From: Saccharibacillus deserti
GTDB taxonomy: Bacteria > Bacillota > Bacilli > Paenibacillales > Paenibacillaceae
Direction of reading: 5' to 3'
DNA length: 64,000 bases
Assembly: GCF_013618475.1 (NCBI RefSeq)
Contig: NZ_JABJVN010000003.1
Span: forward strand, 124,001 to 188,000
Shown here: positions 1 through 7,558 of the stretch, in pieces
Layout of the letters: each line of letters starts with the position of its first letter
How positions within the stretch are numbered: position 1 is the stretch's first letter
Program-made: the position numbers and the translations under genes
Notes under the pieces: model-generated
The model's input: only the letters and a program-made list of their open reading frames with translations
Databases searched by the model: none
What the model was told of the DNA's origin: nothing

Positions 1-319
1 GCTGCAGCCAAGCCCATTTCTCCGGTACGGCCGTAGGGCGTGCCGCCGTTACGATGATGACGTCGTGTTCTTCGCTGATCCGGCGCACTTCTTCGATCGT
101 GTGCTCGTCGAACACTTCCAGTTCTTCATACAGCTTGGGCCGCCCGAAGAAAATCTCTTCGTTGCATTCCGGATGCCAGATCCCGCTGAGATCGAAGCTG
201 ACGACCTGGTCGATCGACAGCTGAAGGTCCGGATAGGCGGCGTTATGATAATGAAGGGCCTTCGGCACCAGATGACAGATCGTGTCGTCCATGTCGATGG
301 CTACGATTTTTTTGCTCAT
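1..319 (-). CDS. 5'(3')-deoxyribonucleotidase-like HAD phosphatase, 3' part cut by window edge
   Basis: The gene reads leftward from an ATG at 317-319 and runs off the left edge, so only about 106 N-terminal residues are present. The protein opens MSKKIVAIDMDDTI, which contains the HAD phosphatase motif I (DxDxT) with the nucleophile and acid Asp at residues 9 and 11. IIVTAARP about 80 residues later fits HAD motif II. The spacing and the text between (YPDLQLSIDQV, GIWHPECNEEIF) resemble the NT5C/5'(3')-deoxyribonucleotidase family, which dephosphorylates nucleoside monophosphates in the cytoplasm. The 5' side (320-590) separates it from the divergent nuclease gene. Motifs III and IV lie outside the window, so substrate class is inference. 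Confidence 0.75.
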   Translation of the reverse strand, partial: MSKKIVAIDMDDTICHLVPKALHYHNAAYPDLQLSIDQVVSFDLSGIWHPECNEEIFFGRPKLYEELEVFDEHTIEEVRRISEEHDVIIVTAARPTAVPEKWAWLQ

Positions 320-590
320 GCTTTTTCTCTCCCGGCTTGAAAAATAAGATTGATTTTCGTGAATTTGCAGATACTTGCATTGTAGCGAAGTTGACGCGCC
401 TTGGCAAAAAATCGTCGGGAAAAGCGGCTGCATTCGGCGAAGCGGGGCTTGTCCCCGGCAGACCGGTGCATCCTCGAAGTTGCTTTTTGCGGGAGAAAAG
501 GGTAAGAACGAAGGAGTGCCGACAGGCTTCGGACCGAAAATTCGGGAGGCCGCGGCGTTTTACGAAACAACACGAACCGGAGGAATAAAC

Positions 591-1340
591 ATGACATCAT
601 CAGGCAATCGCGGCTCGGGTTCTAGGCCGGACCCTCAACGCAGCAACAGCGGCAGGCCTCGGCGCAGCCTGCTCTCGATTCTGGCCACGGTCGTTGTGCT
701 GGGATTGCTTCTGTTTACGGATCCGGGCCGCAATCTGCTGGACAGCCTGCTCGGCGGAAACGACGGAACCTCGCAAACGGAGGATACGCAGCAAAGCGGG
801 CAGGCCCCCGCACCGGCGAAGACGGAAGACGAGCCGCAGAGCGGTTCGCAGCAGGCGGATACCTCGGAACCGGGAGCGAAAGAACCGGCCGACGGCCGAA
901 TATCCGCGACCGTGGACCGGACCGTCGACGGAGATACCTTTATCGCGAACCTGGAAGACGGCAGCCGGGAGCGGGTGCGCATGCTGCTGCTCGATACGCC
1001 GGAGACCAAGAAAGAAGGGACCGCTGTGCAGCCCTTCGGGCCGGAAGCAAGCGAGTACACCAAGAAGCTGCTGACGGGGCGGACCGTCGAATTGGAATTC
1101 GACGAAGAACAGCGCGATCAGTACGATCGGATGCTGGCTTACGTCTATCTGGACGGGAAACTGGTGAACGAACGGCTGCTGGAGCAGGGGCTCGCCCGTG
1201 TCGTCGTGTACCGGCCGAACGATAAATACGTCGACGAATTCCGCGAGATCCAGAATGAAGCCAAGCGAAAGAAAATCGGGGTATGGAGTATCGAAGGCTA
1301 TGCCGGCAACCGCGGATTCCATCCCGAAGCGGCAGAGTGA
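591..1340 (+). CDS. Membrane-anchored thermonuclease (SNase domain)
   Basis: 249 aa. The ATG at 591 is chosen because a CCGGAGG ribosome-binding site sits 8-13 bases upstream; the frame stays open further upstream but without such a site. Residues 26-43 form one membrane segment, followed by a Gln/Ser/Pro-rich linker to about residue 100, then a staphylococcal-nuclease domain (about 104-240). The domain shows DGDT (113-116), RVRM with Arg130, DTPE (135-138) and DRMLAYV with Arg180, which match the Ca2+-binding and catalytic Asp/Thr/Glu/Arg set of the family. It probably cleaves DNA and RNA outside the cell while tethered to the membrane. A strong terminator follows 40 bases after the stop, so it looks monocistronic. 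Confidence 0.9.
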   Translation: MTSSGNRGSGSRPDPQRSNSGRPRRSLLSILATVVVLGLLLFTDPGRNLLDSLLGGNDGTSQTEDTQQSGQAPAPAKTEDEPQSGSQQADTSEPGAKEPADGRISATVDRTVDGDTFIANLEDGSRERVRMLLLDTPETKKEGTAVQPFGPEASEYTKKLLTGRTVELEFDEEQRDQYDRMLAYVYLDGKLVNERLLEQGLARVVVYRPNDKYVDEFREIQNEAKRKKIGVWSIEGYAGNRGFHPEAAE

Positions 1341-1380
1341 ATTCCATATTTCTATAGGCCTCAGTACCTCCCGGTCCGGA

Positions 1381-1414
1381 AGAAGAACGGTACCCTTACC
1401 GTTCTTCTTTTTTT
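1381..1414 (+). terminator. Rho-independent terminator of the thermonuclease gene
   Basis: A perfect 12-bp stem (1381-1392 with 1397-1408) closes a CCCT loop and is followed by a run of T to 1414. Confidence 0.9.
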
Positions 1415-1561
1415 GACCTTCTTTAGAGAAGAAGTTCCGAGGGGAAGATAAGTTATTCAGCAAGTAAAAGGAGATTGAGCAGATTGTGTAGAATTAGAAT
1501 ATTTGCGGATGAAAGCTGCCGTAAGAATAGTTGTACAACAGAAGCGGGGGATGAAAGACTT

Positions 1562-2293
1562 ATGATGAAAGACAAAGTCAAAGGTTTGGTTGCAGGTGTA
1601 TTGATCGGAACGATGATTGCGGGGGGAACGACTTACGCGGCGACAAATGTGAAATTAAACGTCGTTATGGAAAATGTAAAGCTGATGTTTAACGGTGTGC
1701 ATAAAGAAACGGCGAAGTCGATCATTTACAATGGGCAGCTCTATGTTCCGGCGAAAAGCATGGCCCAGGGGATGGGAGAATCGTTCGTGTATGAAGGTAA
1801 AACAAAGACCGCCTGGGTTGGACAGAAGGCCGGGGCATTTAAATATCTGGATGAAGTGAGCTATGCACGAATGGATGGAGCGGATGGGGCCAAGAAAAAT
1901 ATTTTCTTTAAAAATTGGACCTCTCCGGAAGGATTGAAATTTACAGTTGCCGAAAATAAGTATCTTCACGGGATTGGTTCTGTGCTGGATGAACCTTACA
2001 ACGGAAAAGACAAATATAACTCGGTCGATTACAACCTTAATGGGAAATACAAAAAAATGGTCGGAAACTTGGGCGTAGATGATTATACAAAGAACAGCAG
2101 CAATACCGGATCGATTATCGTTTATGGAGATGGTACGGAGATTTTCAGACAGGATGGGCTCCGCGGGGGAGATGTTCCGAAATTGGCCAGTATCGATGTG
2201 ACCGGAGTATTGAAGCTTCAAATTCGCTTTGAGAGCGAGCTGGACGAAGGTGAGCAAATAGATCTTGTCATCGGAGAAGCAAAGCTTTATTAA
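1562..2293 (+). CDS. Secreted copper-amine-oxidase-N / NPCBM domain protein
   Basis: 243 aa from the ATG at 1562 (start MMKDKVKG), which gives a clean signal peptide: basic N-region, hydrophobic core VAGVLIGTMIAGG, cleavage near TYAA about residue 27. A GTG upstream in frame at 1475 would bury this signal. Residues about 28-95 resemble the copper amine oxidase N-terminal-like domain of Paenibacillaceae surface proteins (IYNGQLYVPAKSMAQGM). Residues about 105-243 resemble the NPCBM carbohydrate-binding module (HGIGSVLDEPYN, LNGKYKKMVGNLGVDD, VYGDGTEIF, LASIDVTGV). No catalytic domain is present, so it is likely a wall- or glycan-binding protein. Base composition is clearly more AT-rich than the flanking genes. 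Bounded by terminators on both sides. Confidence 0.8.
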   Translation: MMKDKVKGLVAGVLIGTMIAGGTTYAATNVKLNVVMENVKLMFNGVHKETAKSIIYNGQLYVPAKSMAQGMGESFVYEGKTKTAWVGQKAGAFKYLDEVSYARMDGADGAKKNIFFKNWTSPEGLKFTVAENKYLHGIGSVLDEPYNGKDKYNSVDYNLNGKYKKMVGNLGVDDYTKNSSNTGSIIVYGDGTEIFRQDGLRGGDVPKLASIDVTGVLKLQIRFESELDEGEQIDLVIGEAKLY

Positions 2294-2303
2294 TTCATAA
2301 ATA

Positions 2304-2342
2304 AAAAAGCGAAGACCGTCTACCTGACGGTCTTCGCTTTTT
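2304..2342. terminator. Bidirectional terminator
   Basis: A 17-bp perfect inverted repeat (2304-2320 and 2326-2342) with A-run on the left and T-run on the right. It serves both the NPCBM gene and the converging HxlR gene. Confidence 0.92.
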
Positions 2343-2356
2343 GAATGCCGTTCTTT

Positions 2357-2701
2357 TCACACCTGCGCCTGCTCGACCTTGATCCAGCGCGTCGCCCAGC
2401 ATTGAATATCGTCCATCAAAGGCGCGAGATCGCGGCCCATTTCGGTCAGCGAATATTCGATCCGTACCGGCTTTTCCGGGTACACGGTGCGCAGCACGAC
2501 GCCGGCTTCTTCCAGTTCTTTGAGGCGCTCCGACAGCACTTTGCCGCTCAGATTGGACAGCGAATTCTCGATATCCACGAAACGGCGCGGGCCGTCCAGC
2601 AGGCGGTAAACGATAAGGGTTGTCCAGCGTTTGCTGAGCAGTCCGATGGCTCTTTCGAATCTTGGGCACATTTGGGTCAGCTCTGCTGCCAAGGGAATCA
2701 C
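2357..2701 (-). CDS. HxlR-family transcriptional regulator
   Basis: 114 aa, typical for HxlR winged-helix regulators. It shows the family signature CPRFERAIGLLSKRWTTLIV near the N-terminus, RRFVDIENSLSNLSGKVLSERL (recognition helix region) and YSLTEMGRDL in the wing. The start is read as GTG at 2701; a GGAGA stretch abuts it almost directly, so the exact start is less certain. Many HxlR proteins (YodB, HypR) sense quinones, aldehydes or oxidants through an N-terminal Cys; Cys12 here is in that place, but the function is inferred. It is divergent from an FAD monooxygenase gene with several palindromes between them, so it probably controls that gene and itself. Confidence 0.88.
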   Translation of the reverse strand: MIPLAAELTQMCPRFERAIGLLSKRWTTLIVYRLLDGPRRFVDIENSLSNLSGKVLSERLKELEEAGVVLRTVYPEKPVRIEYSLTEMGRDLAPLMDDIQCWATRWIKVEQAQV

Positions 2702-2815
2702 TCTCCATATTCTTATTGATAGAAGTTCTGCCGAATATCCGTCGGGAAATCTATGCCTATAAGCCCGAACCTACGGGCCGTGCGAAGTTGTAAGGTAGGC
2801 GATACTTTCCCCTTT

Positions 2816-2843
2816 ATTATACATCAGTGATTTAAATAAACAA
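2816..2843 (-). promoter_or_regulatory. Predicted sigma-A promoter of the hxlR gene
   Basis: Read on the minus strand: -35 TTGTTT (2843-2838), 16-bp spacer, -10 TATAAT (2821-2816). It would give a leader of about 100 bases to the GTG at 2701. Confidence 0.6.
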
Positions 2844-2845
2844 GC

Positions 2846-2913
2846 TTACAATTAGTAATAATTAAAGCTTGACTTCGTAATATTTATTAAATATACTCGG
2901 TTACATAAAGTAA
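2846..2913. promoter_or_regulatory. Pair of TTAC-N5-GTAA dyads flanking the monooxygenase promoter
   Basis: Two identical-format inverted repeats, TTAC-AATTA-GTAA at 2846-2858 and TTAC-ATAAA-GTAA at 2901-2913, lie 55 bp apart centre to centre. The first is just upstream of the hxlR -35 and of the monooxygenase -35; the second covers the expected transcription start of the monooxygenase gene. Their placement is what a shared HxlR operator would need, but binding is inference. Confidence 0.45.
2869..2897 (+). promoter_or_regulatory. Predicted sigma-A promoter of the FAD monooxygenase gene
   Basis: -35 TTGACT (2869-2874), 17-bp spacer, -10 TATACT (2892-2897). This is a near-consensus promoter about 92 bases before the chosen start codon. 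Confidence 0.75.
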
Positions 2914-2926
2914 TTTACGCACATGG

Positions 2927-2954
2927 CCGTATACGCTGCATACCGCGTATACGG
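2927..2954. promoter_or_regulatory. Inverted repeat in the monooxygenase leader (two CGTATACG palindromes)
   Basis: Arms 2927-2936 and 2945-2954 are perfect 10-bp inverted repeats, and each arm contains the self-complementary octamer CGTATACG (2928-2935 and 2946-2953), 18 bp apart. It lies about 20 bases downstream of the predicted transcription start, a position suited to repression. Confidence 0.5.
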
Positions 2955-2988
2955 TTTCGTTAGAACACCCGCAATCGGAGGAAAAAAG

Positions 2989-4080
2989 ATGGAACGACAG
3001 ACGGAAATTTGCATAGTGGGCGGAGGCCCGGCCGGCGCTTTGCTGGCATGCCTGCTGGCCCGCCGCGGCGCGGACGTTGTGCTGATCGAGAAACAGCCGG
3101 TACCCGGACCGTCGTTCCGGGGGGAGATCCTGAACGGCGACGGCGAACGGGTGCTGAGCAAGCACGGGCTGCTGGAGAAAATCGAGCCGGAAGCGGTGCT
3201 GCCGCTGATCCGGCTTGAATACTGGGACAATCGCCGCGTCGTCAAGACCGTTCTGCCGGATACGGAGGACGGCAATGTCGGCATTCATATTCCTCAAGCG
3301 GACCTGCTTCACGCCCTGCTGGATGAAGCCGCCGCTTATCCGAACTTTACGTATATGCCCGGCACGACCGTGCGCGGCCTGCTGCGGGGCGAAGACGGCC
3401 GTTACGCCGGCGTGAAGATCCGTACCGGCAGCGGACAGGATGAAGAGATTCGCAGCCGCGTCGTGGTCGGTGCGGACGGCCGTTATTCGTCGGTTCGCAG
3501 ATACGCCGGAATTCCGGCAAGCACGGAAGGTCACGGTTACGATCTGCTGTGGGCAAGAATTCCCGCGCCGGAAGGCTGGGAACCGGTCATGTGCTCGACG
3601 ATCCAGAACGGACAGCAGCTGCATCTGTTCACCCAGGCCCGGGGTTACGTACAGGTCGGCTGGAACATCGAGGAAGACTCCTACAAAGAGCTGCGCAAGC
3701 GTCCGTTCGAAGAACTGACCGATACGCTGATCCAGGCTTTTCCGAAGCTTGAGCCAAGCGTACGGAGCCATATCAAGTCGTGGCAGGACTTCGTGCTTCT
3801 GGATATTTTCAGCAGCCGTTCGGAACGCTGGGCAAGGCCGGGCCTTGTCCTGATCGGCGATGCGGCACATACGATGACGCCAACCGGTGCGTTCGGATTG
3901 AACGAAGCGCTGTGCGACGCGGATGTGCTGCACGAAGAGCTGCTGGTCTGCCTGGAAAGCAGCCAGGATCCGAACGCGCCGCTGGAGCGGCTTGAACAGC
4001 GCAGACGCGCGGATGTGGAAAGCAGACAGCGCGAGCAGGTGGCGATGGAATCCGCGTATGACCAAAATTTTAACATTTAA
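2989..4080 (+). CDS. FAD-dependent monooxygenase (PHBH/UbiH-like)
   Basis: 363 aa. The ATG at 2989 follows CGGAGGAAAAAAG and gives the expected N-terminus directly before the dinucleotide-binding fold: GGGPAG at residues 11-16 (Rossmann GxGxxG). A DG motif follows (VVVGADGRYSSVR), and GDAAHTMTP near residue 290 contacts the FAD ribityl chain. This is the class A flavoprotein hydroxylase architecture (PF01494). Such enzymes hydroxylate or epoxidise aromatic or polyketide-like substrates with NAD(P)H and O2; the substrate cannot be read from sequence. It is divergent from an HxlR regulator, a frequent pairing for detoxification of electrophiles or quinones. Confidence 0.85.
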   Translation: MERQTEICIVGGGPAGALLACLLARRGADVVLIEKQPVPGPSFRGEILNGDGERVLSKHGLLEKIEPEAVLPLIRLEYWDNRRVVKTVLPDTEDGNVGIHIPQADLLHALLDEAAAYPNFTYMPGTTVRGLLRGEDGRYAGVKIRTGSGQDEEIRSRVVVGADGRYSSVRRYAGIPASTEGHGYDLLWARIPAPEGWEPVMCSTIQNGQQLHLFTQARGYVQVGWNIEEDSYKELRKRPFEELTDTLIQAFPKLEPSVRSHIKSWQDFVLLDIFSSRSERWARPGLVLIGDAAHTMTPTGAFGLNEALCDADVLHEELLVCLESSQDPNAPLERLEQRRRADVESRQREQVAMESAYDQNFNI

Positions 4081-4307
4081 CAATACGAGTGACGATAAGA
4101 GACAGACAACCGGTAAAATAAATGAAGTTGGGCCAAAATGAATTAAATTTGAACCTTTTTTGATCCGAAAGTGATCCGAATCGGAATAACCTGCGAATAG
4201 GCCAAGAGAGATTTTTTAAAAAAAGGACCAGGGGCGGATCGACGGCGGAAAGCTCGCTTACCTGCTTACCCGACTTAACCAATATGAACATAAGGATGTG
4301 CCCTCGC

Positions 4308-5096
4308 ATGTTGAACAATCGTGCAGCATTTATACTGAAAGACAGTATTCACAACGTTTCTTCGCCCCTGAATCCAAAAGAGGGTTATGTACTGGTCGGA
4401 CCGATCAAGCTGCCCGTCAATCTGGACGGCGAGACCATCGTGTTCCAATGGTACAGCTGGATGAAAGAACCGGAAGGCGGCCGCGAGATGTCCGCCGAGG
4501 CGCTGATCCGCAGTCTGCCGCAGATGAATCTGGCCGAAGGCCAGCAGTCGAGCGTACTCGTATACGGCGATTTCGAACATTCGGACGACGCTTTGATCCG
4601 CATGCACAGCATCTGCCATACGGGCGATATTTTCGGCAGCAAGCGGTGCGACTGCGGCTACCAGCTGCACCAGTCGATGAAGATGATCGTGGAGCACGGC
4701 TCGGGCGCCCTCTTTTACCTGGCCAACCATGAAGGACGCGGCATCGGCCTGTTCAGCAAAGCGATGGCCTACATTCTCCAGGAGCAGGGTATGGACACCG
4801 TCGAAGCGAATCTGGCGCTCGGGTTCGAAGACGACACCCGCAATTACGACGGCGCGATCGGCGTGCTGAAGTTCCTGCGTCCGCTGCCGGTCACGCTGAT
4901 TACGAACAACCCGCGCAAGCTTGAAGCACTCAAAGCTTCCGGGATGAACGTGTCCGGCCGTACGCCCCTGTGGGGCGATGTGTCGGAGTTCAACGAGAAG
5001 TATCTGCGCACCAAGGTCAACCGGTCCGGCCACTTTGCGACGCAGAATCCGATCGAAGGTCTGGCGGAACTGCCGGCTGCCGAAGGAGGAGACTGA
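4308..5096 (+). CDS. ribA: GTP cyclohydrolase II, stand-alone
   Basis: 262 aa from the ATG at 4308, chosen because AAGG at 4292-4295 gives usable spacing; in-frame ATGs at 4284 and 4296 are alternatives. The zinc site is C103-x10-C114-x-C116 (HSICHTGDIFG, then KRCDCG), followed by HEGRGIGL with the catalytic Arg region and TLITNNPRK near the C-terminus. It opens GTP to the pyrimidine that starts riboflavin synthesis. Unlike the RibBA fusion common in Firmicutes, there is no DHBP-synthase domain; instead about 50 extra residues precede the usual core. It is followed 6 bases later by ribD. No FMN riboswitch is visible upstream. Confidence 0.9.
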   Translation: MLNNRAAFILKDSIHNVSSPLNPKEGYVLVGPIKLPVNLDGETIVFQWYSWMKEPEGGREMSAEALIRSLPQMNLAEGQQSSVLVYGDFEHSDDALIRMHSICHTGDIFGSKRCDCGYQLHQSMKMIVEHGSGALFYLANHEGRGIGLFSKAMAYILQEQGMDTVEANLALGFEDDTRNYDGAIGVLKFLRPLPVTLITNNPRKLEALKASGMNVSGRTPLWGDVSEFNEKYLRTKVNRSGHFATQNPIEGLAELPAAEGGD

Positions 5097-5102
5097 CAAA
5101 GC

Positions 5103-6212
5103 ATGAGCGAACTGTCCCTCCACGAAAAATATATGCGCCTCGCCCTTGAGAATGCGCGTGCGGCGCAGGGCCAGACGGCGCCCAATCCGCTGGTCGGCTC
5201 GGTTATCGTAAACGATGGCCGTCTCGTCGGTATCGGCGCCCATCTGAAACCCGGCGAGCCGCATGCGGAAATTCATGCGCTGCGCATGGCCGGAGATCAC
5301 GCCAAAGGCGCGACGATCTATGTGACGCTCGAGCCCTGCTCGCATCACGGACGCACCGGCCCCTGTGCCGAAGCGATCGTGCAGGCGGGCCTGGCTCGCG
5401 TTGTCGTGGCCGCTCCCGATCCGAACCCGCTGGTGGCGGGCCGCGGCATCCGGATTCTGCGGGATGCCGGGATCGAAGTGATCGAAGGCGTGCTGCGCGA
5501 AGAATCCGAACGTTTGAACGAAGTGTTCAACCGCTATATCGTTGACAAGCGTCCGTTCGTCACGGTCAAATCGGCCGTGACGATGGACGGGAAGATCGCG
5601 ACGCGCACCGGCAGCAGCCGCTGGATCACATCGGCCGAAGCGCGCGAAGACGTACATCGGCTGCGCCATGAGAGCGGAGCGATTCTGGTAGGCGTGCAGA
5701 CGATTCTGCACGACGATTCGCAGCTGAATACCCGGCTGCCCGGCGGCCGCAATCCGCTGCGCGTAGTGCTGGACAGCACGCTGCGCATTCCGGAGAACGC
5801 CCGGGTCGTCACGGACGGCGAAGCGCCGACGTGGATCTTTACCGGCTCGAATGCCGATCCCGCCAAGCGCGAGCGGCTGGAAGCCGCGGGCGTGCGTGTC
5901 TTCGAGACGGCGGGGGCGGCGGACAGTGGGCGCGTGAACCTGGAAGAGGTTCTCGACGTACTCGGCAGCAGCGAGATTTCTTCGCTGCTCGTCGAAGGCG
6001 GCGGGCAGGTGATCGCTTCGTTCGTCGAGCAGGGTCTCGCGGACAAGCTGGTGCTGTATATGGCGCCGAAGCTCGTCGGCGGCCAGGGCGCGCCGACCTT
6101 TATCGAAGGGCTCGGCATCGCCGAGATGGGCGATGCGGTTCAACTGACCGGCCTGCGAGCCGAGCAGTTGGGGCCGGATTTGAAGTTCGAGGCTTATTTT
6201 CCGAAAGGCTGA
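5103..6212 (+). CDS. ribD: Bifunctional pyrimidine deaminase / reductase RibD
   Basis: 369 aa, the usual RibD length. The N-terminal deaminase domain has H54-A-E56 and C79/C88 (LEPCSHHGRTGPC), the zinc ligands and catalytic Glu. The C-terminal reductase domain (about 150-365) contains VTMDGKIAT, RWITSAEAREDVHRLR and VEGGGQVIASF, which bind NADPH and ribose-phosphate. It performs the second and third steps after RibA, so the two genes make a coherent cassette. AAGGAGG ends at the ribA stop and serves this start. ribB, ribE and ribH are not nearby. A terminator shared with the converging cation transporter follows. Confidence 0.93.
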   Translation: MSELSLHEKYMRLALENARAAQGQTAPNPLVGSVIVNDGRLVGIGAHLKPGEPHAEIHALRMAGDHAKGATIYVTLEPCSHHGRTGPCAEAIVQAGLARVVVAAPDPNPLVAGRGIRILRDAGIEVIEGVLREESERLNEVFNRYIVDKRPFVTVKSAVTMDGKIATRTGSSRWITSAEAREDVHRLRHESGAILVGVQTILHDDSQLNTRLPGGRNPLRVVLDSTLRIPENARVVTDGEAPTWIFTGSNADPAKRERLEAAGVRVFETAGAADSGRVNLEEVLDVLGSSEISSLLVEGGGQVIASFVEQGLADKLVLYMAPKLVGGQGAPTFIEGLGIAEMGDAVQLTGLRAEQLGPDLKFEAYFPKG

Positions 6213-6253
6213 AAGGATCGGTTTGCTTTAATTCCAATCCCCGAACCCATAAT

Positions 6254-6290
6254 AAAAGGGACGACCGCCCAATGAGCGGTTGTCCCTTTT
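6254..6290. terminator. Bidirectional terminator between ribD and the CDF gene
   Basis: 15-bp stem (6254-6268 with 6276-6290, one G-T pair) with A4 and T4 ends and a 7-base loop. Confidence 0.9.
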
Positions 6291-6318
6291 ATGCGTATGG
6301 GTCCGTTATTCCCTGATC

Positions 6319-7338
6319 CTAATTCTTGTCCACTTCCGAGTCCCGCCGGTGCCAGCTGACTTTTCCGTCGTCTTCGACGATCGCAAGTGCGGCGTCGGCG
6401 ATATCCGGAACGGTAAGAAGATTCTGTTCGAGACGCAGCATGATATCGTCCGCTTCGCCGAGCGTCAATCCGGTACGCAGCTCGACGACCGCATCGACAT
6501 GATAGTAGCGCCCTTCCTGAATGATCCGCATCTCCTTGATGTCGACCGCGTCGGCGTCGCCGAGAATGGCGGCCGATACTTTGTCTTCGACGTCCTGCGG
6601 CGCGGAGACGCCGATCAGGCCGATCATGTTGTCGTAGCCGACCCGGAAAGCGACGAAGATCATCAGCAGACCGATCAATGTCGTCACGAGACCGTCAATC
6701 AGCGCGAAGTTCGTGAACGCGATGATAATGACCGCGAGCAGGGCGAAGATGGCACCGAGTACCGCGACAATGTCTTCATAGAAGACAAGGCGTGTCGGAG
6801 GCGCGGCGCGTCCCACGTTTTTGAACGCGGCCGGCAGCAGGGCGAAGCCCGAAGCTTTCGGCGCCCGCGCTTCGTGCAAAATTTCTTTTGACGCTTTGAT
6901 CAGAATCGCGCCGTCGATCACGATGTTCAGCACCAGTACGCCGACGTTGATCCAGAATCCGCTTGCGGCTTCAGCCGGATGCTGCAGCAGGTGAATGCCT
7001 TCGTGGATCGTTTCGTACGCCATGATCGTAACCACGATGACCGCGATCATGCAGAAAATGTTGATGACGCGTCCGAATCCGACCGGGAATTTTGGACTCG
7101 GACGGCGCTCCGACAGCACGCTGCCGACGAACACGAAGCCCTGGTTGATGGCATCCGCGAGCGAGTGCATGGCCGAGGCGAACATGGCTCCGCTGCCGGT
7201 AAAAGCGGCGGCCGCGCCTTTGGCGGCGGCGAGCACCGCATTGCCGGCCATCGCGACGGCGGACGACTTATTGCCCTTTTTGATCAATGAGCCTAACGTT
7301 TCTTTCGGTTGAATCTCGGTTCGGTTTGCTTCAGCCAC
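6319..7338 (-). CDS. Cation diffusion facilitator family transporter
   Basis: 339 aa, GTG start at 7338 preceded by AGGAGGAG. The first helices carry MAGNAVLAAAK and SAMHSLADAINQGF, the CDF metal-site helix (His/Asp), followed by PVGFGR; VFYEDIVAVLGAI gives the matching Glu-Asp site in TM5. Six membrane segments are followed by a cytosolic domain from about residue 245 (VSAAILGDADAVDIKEMRI), typical of CDF dimers. The HSxADxxNQ and VGFGR wording resembles the SLC30A9-like branch. Predicted role is proton-coupled export of Zn2+, Mn2+ or Fe2+. The metal cannot be decided here. Confidence 0.88.
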   Translation of the reverse strand: MAEANRTEIQPKETLGSLIKKGNKSSAVAMAGNAVLAAAKGAAAAFTGSGAMFASAMHSLADAINQGFVFVGSVLSERRPSPKFPVGFGRVINIFCMIAVIVVTIMAYETIHEGIHLLQHPAEAASGFWINVGVLVLNIVIDGAILIKASKEILHEARAPKASGFALLPAAFKNVGRAAPPTRLVFYEDIVAVLGAIFALLAVIIIAFTNFALIDGLVTTLIGLLMIFVAFRVGYDNMIGLIGVSAPQDVEDKVSAAILGDADAVDIKEMRIIQEGRYYHVDAVVELRTGLTLGEADDIMLRLEQNLLTVPDIADAALAIVEDDGKVSWHRRDSEVDKN

Positions 7339-7558
7339 GAACGACTCCTCCTAACGGGGTGTGGGGTTTGGGCGAATACGGCTTAAGTACAGCTTATGTA
7401 CTACATCCCCCTGCGGGGATTCCCTGCCTAATATGTACCCCGAATCGGTGCCGTGGAACAGAATGGTCACCGATTCTTTTGAAGGAGGATGGCCCAGGGT
7501 CCGGCAGAGTGCCGATTCAGGCGTCCGACTTTTCGGCTTTTTACGCTTTGCTCCCCGC

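Noticed and set aside
4081-4307. Possible FMN riboswitch before ribA
   Set aside because: None of the conserved RFN blocks (for example AGGGTGAAATTCCC) is present; only a TGATCCGAA repeat is seen.
4275-6143. A 622-codon open frame on the minus strand opposite ribA-ribD
   Set aside because: It is the antisense shadow of two well-supported genes, His/Arg/Ala-rich without any domain. The same holds for long shadows opposite the KdpD-like gene (24692-27604), kdpD (32785-34632) and SNF2 (38652-41351).
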